Below the pieces are notes generated by a model that saw only the letters and a list, made by a program, of their open reading frames with translations, ran no database searches and was not told the origin of the DNA. This document shows, piece by piece, positions 61,050-64,000 of a stretch of 64,000 nucleotides of DNA. The DNA lies in assembly GCF_030042015.1 (NCBI RefSeq), contig NZ_JASIAL010000203.1, positions 5,646 to 69,645 on the forward strand. Reading direction: 5' to 3'. The first letter of the stretch is position 1. Each line of letters opens with the position of its first letter. The position numbers and the translations under genes were made by a program. Source of the stretch: Trebonia sp030042015. Lineage in GTDB: Bacteria > Actinomycetota > Actinomycetes > Streptosporangiales > Streptosporangiaceae.

Positions 61050-62438
61050 CTAGCCCGGTGCCGGCTCGGCCGCGGCCTCGTGCGGCACGTCGCGCATGCG
61101 CCGCAGCGGCGAGAAGTACACCCACCACCCGGCGGCCCAGCTGCCGGCCAACCCGATCCACAGGGTCGGGCGGATCCCGATCGCGGTGCCGAGCGCCCCG
61201 CCGATGACGGCGCCGAGCGGCATCGTGCCCCACACGATCCAGCGGGTGGCCGCGTTCATCCGGCCCATCAGGCGCGGCGGGGTGACGGCCTGCCGGTAGC
61301 TGACCTGTGCCACGTTGTACACCACCGCCGAGAAGAACGTCCCCGCGAACCCGATCGGGAACAGCACCACTCGCCAGCCGGGCTCGGCGAGCGCCGGCAG
61401 CAGCTGCGGCAGGCCGAAGATCAGGATCGAGACCCAGATGATCCGCGCCGTGCCGACCCGCCTGGCCAGCCGCCCGGAGAACACGCCGCCGACGACACCC
61501 CCGATCGCGGCAATGGCGAAGATCAGCCCCGTGTAGGCGGGCCGCACATGGAGCACGCGCACCAGGAAGATGATCTCCACCGCCGTTGCCATCGAGCTGA
61601 ACAGGTTCGAGGTTCCCGTGCACGCGACGACCTTGCGCAGGATCGGGTGCCCCACCACGTAGCGCAGGCCCTCGCCGATCTCCGCGCGAAGACCCCGGGG
61701 CCCGGGGCGCGCGGCGGCGTCTCCGTCCGCCGGCCGTGCCCGGGGCTCGCGGTGCCTGATGCCGAGCAGCGACGCGACCGATACCAGGTAGGACACGGCG
61801 TCCGCGGACATCGCGCCGGCCGCGCCGAACGCCCCGACCAGCCCGCCGCCCAGGCCAGGGCCGACCAGCTGCGCGAACGACTGGGTGGCGCCCAGCTTGC
61901 CGTTGCCGTCCATCAGGTGTTCCTGGGCCAGCAGCACGGGCAGGTAGCTCTGGTAGGAGACGTCGAAGAACACCGTGCCGACCCCGGCTGTCACGGCGAC
62001 CGCGTAGAGCTGGCCCATCGTCAGGACGCCGGCGTACCACGCCACAGGCACCGAGCCGATGATGACCAGGCGCGCGGCGTCACAAGCGACCATGATCCCG
62101 CGCTTGGCCCGCCTGTCGACGAGCGCGCCGGCGGGCAAGGCGATCAGGGCGAAGGCCAGGGTGGCCGCCGCGGTCAGCAGGCCCACCTCGAACGTGGTCG
62201 CCTTGAGCACCACGACAGCGGTCAGCGGGAGCGCCAGGTTCGTGACCGCCGACCCCATCTCGCTGACGGTCTGCCCGCCCCACAGGAGCAGGAAGTCGCG
62301 GTGGTGCCACAGGCCGCGGCCCGCCGTGACCGTGGTGTCCGCGGCCGGGCGGCCGGCCGATCCGGTCCCGGGCAGGTCGGCATCCGCCGGTTTGTCCTGC
62401 TGTCGTTCCGGCACGGGACAACCATATGCTCCGGGCAC
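61050..62438 (-). CDS. MFS transporter (MFS_3 group)
   Basis: A 462-residue carrier with about 12 helices. WHHRDFLLLWGGQTVSEMGS is the usual start of the group, and PAGALVDRRAKRGIMVACD is motif A. Related proteins export macrolides or siderophores; the substrate here is unknown. The GTG at 62438 or the GTG at 62414 could be the start; neither has a strong site. A remnant of a SARP-type regulator begins ten bases upstream on the other strand, so this carrier may have lost its regulator. Confidence 0.87.
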   Translation of the reverse strand: MPGAYGCPVPERQQDKPADADLPGTGSAGRPAADTTVTAGRGLWHHRDFLLLWGGQTVSEMGSAVTNLALPLTAVVVLKATTFEVGLLTAAATLAFALIALPAGALVDRRAKRGIMVACDAARLVIIGSVPVAWYAGVLTMGQLYAVAVTAGVGTVFFDVSYQSYLPVLLAQEHLMDGNGKLGATQSFAQLVGPGLGGGLVGAFGAAGAMSADAVSYLVSVASLLGIRHREPRARPADGDAAARPGPRGLRAEIGEGLRYVVGHPILRKVVACTGTSNLFSSMATAVEIIFLVRVLHVRPAYTGLIFAIAAIGGVVGGVFSGRLARRVGTARIIWVSILIFGLPQLLPALAEPGWRVVLFPIGFAGTFFSAVVYNVAQVSYRQAVTPPRLMGRMNAATRWIVWGTMPLGAVIGGALGTAIGIRPTLWIGLAGSWAAGWWVYFSPLRRMRDVPHEAAAEPAPG

Positions 62439-62447
62439 AATTGAAGC

Positions 62448-62590
62448 GTGCAGGTCGCGATCCCCGGGCCGCTCGAGGTCCGCGACGACGCCGGGTCCGC
62501 GGTTGAGGTCAGCGGGGCACGGCTGCGCGCCCGCCGCGCTGGCCGCGCTGCACCTGCAGATCCTGGGCGCGGACGTGACGGCCGCGACCT
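62448..62590 (+). pseudogene. Remnant of an AfsR/SARP-type regulator (frameshifted, truncated)
   Basis: A GTG at 62448 opens VQVAIPGPLEVRDDAGSAVE and VSGARLRA, the N-terminal signature of BTAD-type regulators. The similarity then moves to another frame (ALAALHLQILGADVTAAT), which matches the expected LLALLALDAGRVV-like helix. After that the sequence runs into the end of the convergent SDR gene. Only about 45 codons of a gene normally 250-1000 codons long remain, so it is a decayed fragment. Confidence 0.55.
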
Positions 62591-63354
62591 CACAGCGGCG
62601 TCACGTACGCGCCGGAGATCCCGCCGTCGACCAGGAACGTCGCCGCGGTGATGAACGAGGCATCGTCGCTGGCGAGGAACGCCACGGCCGCCGCGATCTC
62701 GGACGCCTCGGCGAACCGGCCGGCCGGCACGTGCACCAGGCGGCGCGCGGCGCGCTCGGGGTCGGCGGCGAACAGCTCGGCGAGCAGCGGCGTGTTGACC
62801 GGCCCGGGGCACAGCGCGTTGACCCGGATGCCCTCCCGCGCGAACTGCACGCCAAGCTCCCGCGACAGGGCGAGCACGCCGCCCTTGGACGCGGTGTAGG
62901 AGATCTGCGAGGTCGCCGAGCCCATGACGGCGACGAACGACGCCGTGTTGATGATCGACCCCTTGCCCTGCCGCCGCATGTACGGGATCGCCTCGCGGCA
63001 GCACAGGTACACCGACGTCAGGTTCACCTCCTGCACCCGCTGCCACGCGTCAAGCTCGGTGGTCAGGATCGAGTCGTCCCCGGGCGGGGAGATCCCCGCG
63101 TTGTTGAAGGCGACGTCGACGGACCCGTACGTGTCATAGGCCACGGCGAAGACACGGGCCACATCCGCGGGAACGCTCACGTCGGCCTGGACGAACACCC
63201 CGCCGGCCGCCTCCGCCGCCTTGTCGCCCGCCGCCACGTCGATGTCGACCGCGACCACGTTGGCGCCCTCGTCGGCGAACCGCTGCACGGTCGCCAGCCC
63301 GATCCCGCTGCCCGCCCCGGTGACGACCGCCGTGCGTCCCTCAAGCCTGTCCAC
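62590..63354 (-). CDS. Short-chain dehydrogenase/reductase (SDR)
   Basis: A 254-residue classical SDR. TGAGSGIGLATVQ is the cofactor loop with Asp-rich VVAVDIDVA after strand 2 (NAD preferred). NNAGIS and the Ser...YTASK catalytic set (TASFVAV, ISYTASKGG) are intact, as is the LCPGPVNTP block. It oxidises or reduces an unknown alcohol or ketone. The GTG at 63354 follows AGGGGGC. It lies 11 bases after the stop of a decayed glutamine synthetase gene; the intact pair probably formed an operon for amine or gamma-glutamyl metabolism. Confidence 0.92.
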   Translation of the reverse strand: MDRLEGRTAVVTGAGSGIGLATVQRFADEGANVVAVDIDVAAGDKAAEAAGGVFVQADVSVPADVARVFAVAYDTYGSVDVAFNNAGISPPGDDSILTTELDAWQRVQEVNLTSVYLCCREAIPYMRRQGKGSIINTASFVAVMGSATSQISYTASKGGVLALSRELGVQFAREGIRVNALCPGPVNTPLLAELFAADPERAARRLVHVPAGRFAEASEIAAAVAFLASDDASFITAATFLVDGGISGAYVTPL

Positions 63355-63365
63355 GCCCGCGCCCC

Positions 63366-63722
63366 CTAGATCCGCTCGAAGTACCTGCGCAGCTTCCAGT
63401 CCGTCACCGCGCTGCCGTAGGCGGCAAGCTCCACCCGCGCCATCGTCGCATAGCGGCCGACCACGTCCTTGCCGAACGCCTCGGCCGCGAGCGCCGACGA
63501 CGACCATAGCGCCAGCGCCGCGTCAAGCGACACCGGCACCCGCGGCATCCCCGAGACCGCGTACGCGTGGCCCGTGCCCGACCAGCCGCAGCGCGCAGGT
63601 CCTGTTGTCAGGTCCCCACGCCACCGTGGTCGGCGCGAAGCTCCCGGGAGCGTACCGCTTGCAGGAGTTGATCGTCGGCGCGAACAGCAGCGTCAGCTCC
63701 CGCAGCCCCGCCAGCGCAGCGC
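63366..63722 (-). pseudogene. Glutamine synthetase-like gene remnant with internal deletion
   Basis: Reading minus from about 63722, LRELTLLFAPTINSCKRYA, PGSFAPTTVAWGPDNRTCA and LRLVGHG are clearly glutamine synthetase (GlnA-like/FluG type). At about 63567-63580 the frame changes and about 40-45 residues (the ENR-VPG...NPY region) are missing. The C-terminus then resumes as GHAYAVSGMPRVPVSLDAAL to VTDWKLRRYFERI. The N-terminal two thirds are absent. The protein cannot be active, since ammonia- and metal-site residues are gone. The junction lies in a short GGGCAC/GGGCCAC repeat, which fits slippage or microhomology deletion. Confidence 0.75.
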
Positions 63723-63879
63723 CTCGATGTTCACGACGGTGTCCTGGGTACTCCAGTGGACAAATTGACCCATCACGGGGGCGGAGCGTGTCAAGATCAA
63801 CATCCGCCGCCCCGCACCCGGCCTGACCGGCCGCGGGCGGTACGGGTAGATTCGACCGGGGAATGAGAGGAGACAGCGC

Positions 63880-64000
63880 GTGGCCATCGCCGCAATGGTG
63901 CTCTGGATGTGCACCGCCGCCGCCGGCGCCTACCTGCTCGCCACGGGCATCCGCACCAGGGACGCACAGCGGCCGTCAGCCGGACCCGCCGCGGAGGCCG
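63880..64000 (+). CDS. Small membrane protein (3' end outside window)
   Basis: A GTG at 63880 with a strong AGAGGAG site opens a frame running off the window: one hydrophobic segment (MVLWMCTAAAGAYLLATGI) followed by a polar stretch (RTRDAQRPSAGP). It looks like a short single- or few-helix membrane protein of the kind common in actinomycetes. Function is not recognisable. Confidence 0.55.
   Translation, partial: MAIAAMVLWMCTAAAGAYLLATGIRTRDAQRPSAGPAAEA

Overview
The window is very GC-rich, densely coded DNA from an actinomycete (Actinomycetota). The evidence is the codon bias, frequent GTG starts, 4-base start/stop overlaps, an F420-type (deazaflavin-dependent) nitroreductase, an AfsR/SARP-type BTAD regulator, a SpoIIE-type phosphatase with an HATPase domain, a two-FHA ABC exporter like mycobacterial Rv1747, DUF2993 and DUF929 proteins, and a trypco2 protein. 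The genus cannot be fixed from the sequence. No rRNA, tRNA, CRISPR array, transposase or phage gene was seen.

Left part (1-11.2 kb). A truncated secreted lipoprotein gene leaves the left edge. A five-gene minus-strand cluster (889-6493) follows: a SIR2-like/phosphoribosyltransferase/cupin fusion, an AroE-like dehydrogenase, a membrane pentapeptide protein, a BadF-type sugar kinase and a radical SAM/SPASM protein. It looks like an undescribed biosynthetic or nucleotide-related cluster. Divergent from it is a membrane electron-transfer trio (ferric-reductase-like cytochrome, NuoF-like flavoprotein, 3Fe-4S ferredoxin), then a DHA2 exporter with its TetR regulator.

Middle (11.5-33.4 kb). These are mostly stand-alone genes: pirin, an S53 (kumamolisin-type) peptidase, an MFS carrier, a diguanylate cyclase, a conserved small protein, glmS, a PAS-GAF-PP2C-HATPase regulator, a minus-strand series (alcohol dehydrogenase, HIT, UbiE-like methyltransferase, UbiA-like membrane protein), two DUF2993 paralogues divergent from the FHA-FHA-ABC exporter, a second DHA2 carrier and an M19 dipeptidase.

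Conflict and cell-wall part (33.4-41.7 kb). A 971-residue protein joins a transglutaminase-like N-terminus to a STAND NTPase and a helical-repeat C-terminus, and overlaps a trypco2 gene. A divergent DUF218/YdcF-like gene lies beside it. This resembles the NTP-dependent conflict systems of multicellular bacteria. Next comes pgeF-murL-murD2, an alternative route to the D-glutamate of the peptidoglycan stem peptide (L-Glu ligation, then epimerisation) with an editing factor in the same operon.

Right part (41.7-64 kb). Metabolic genes (pentapeptide protein, F420-type nitroreductase, type-B carboxylesterase, FAD monooxygenase, DinG-like helicase, gamma carbonic anhydrase, winged-helix protein, DMT carrier) lead to a disulfide/cytochrome assembly group (CtaG-like, VKOR, two DUF929 thioredoxin-like proteins), a BTAD-NB-ARC-TPR regulator and serA. 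The end shows decay: an Ig-like surface-protein gene without an export signal, a frameshifted SARP remnant, and a glutamine synthetase remnant with an internal deletion just upstream of an intact SDR gene. A small membrane protein gene runs off the right edge.
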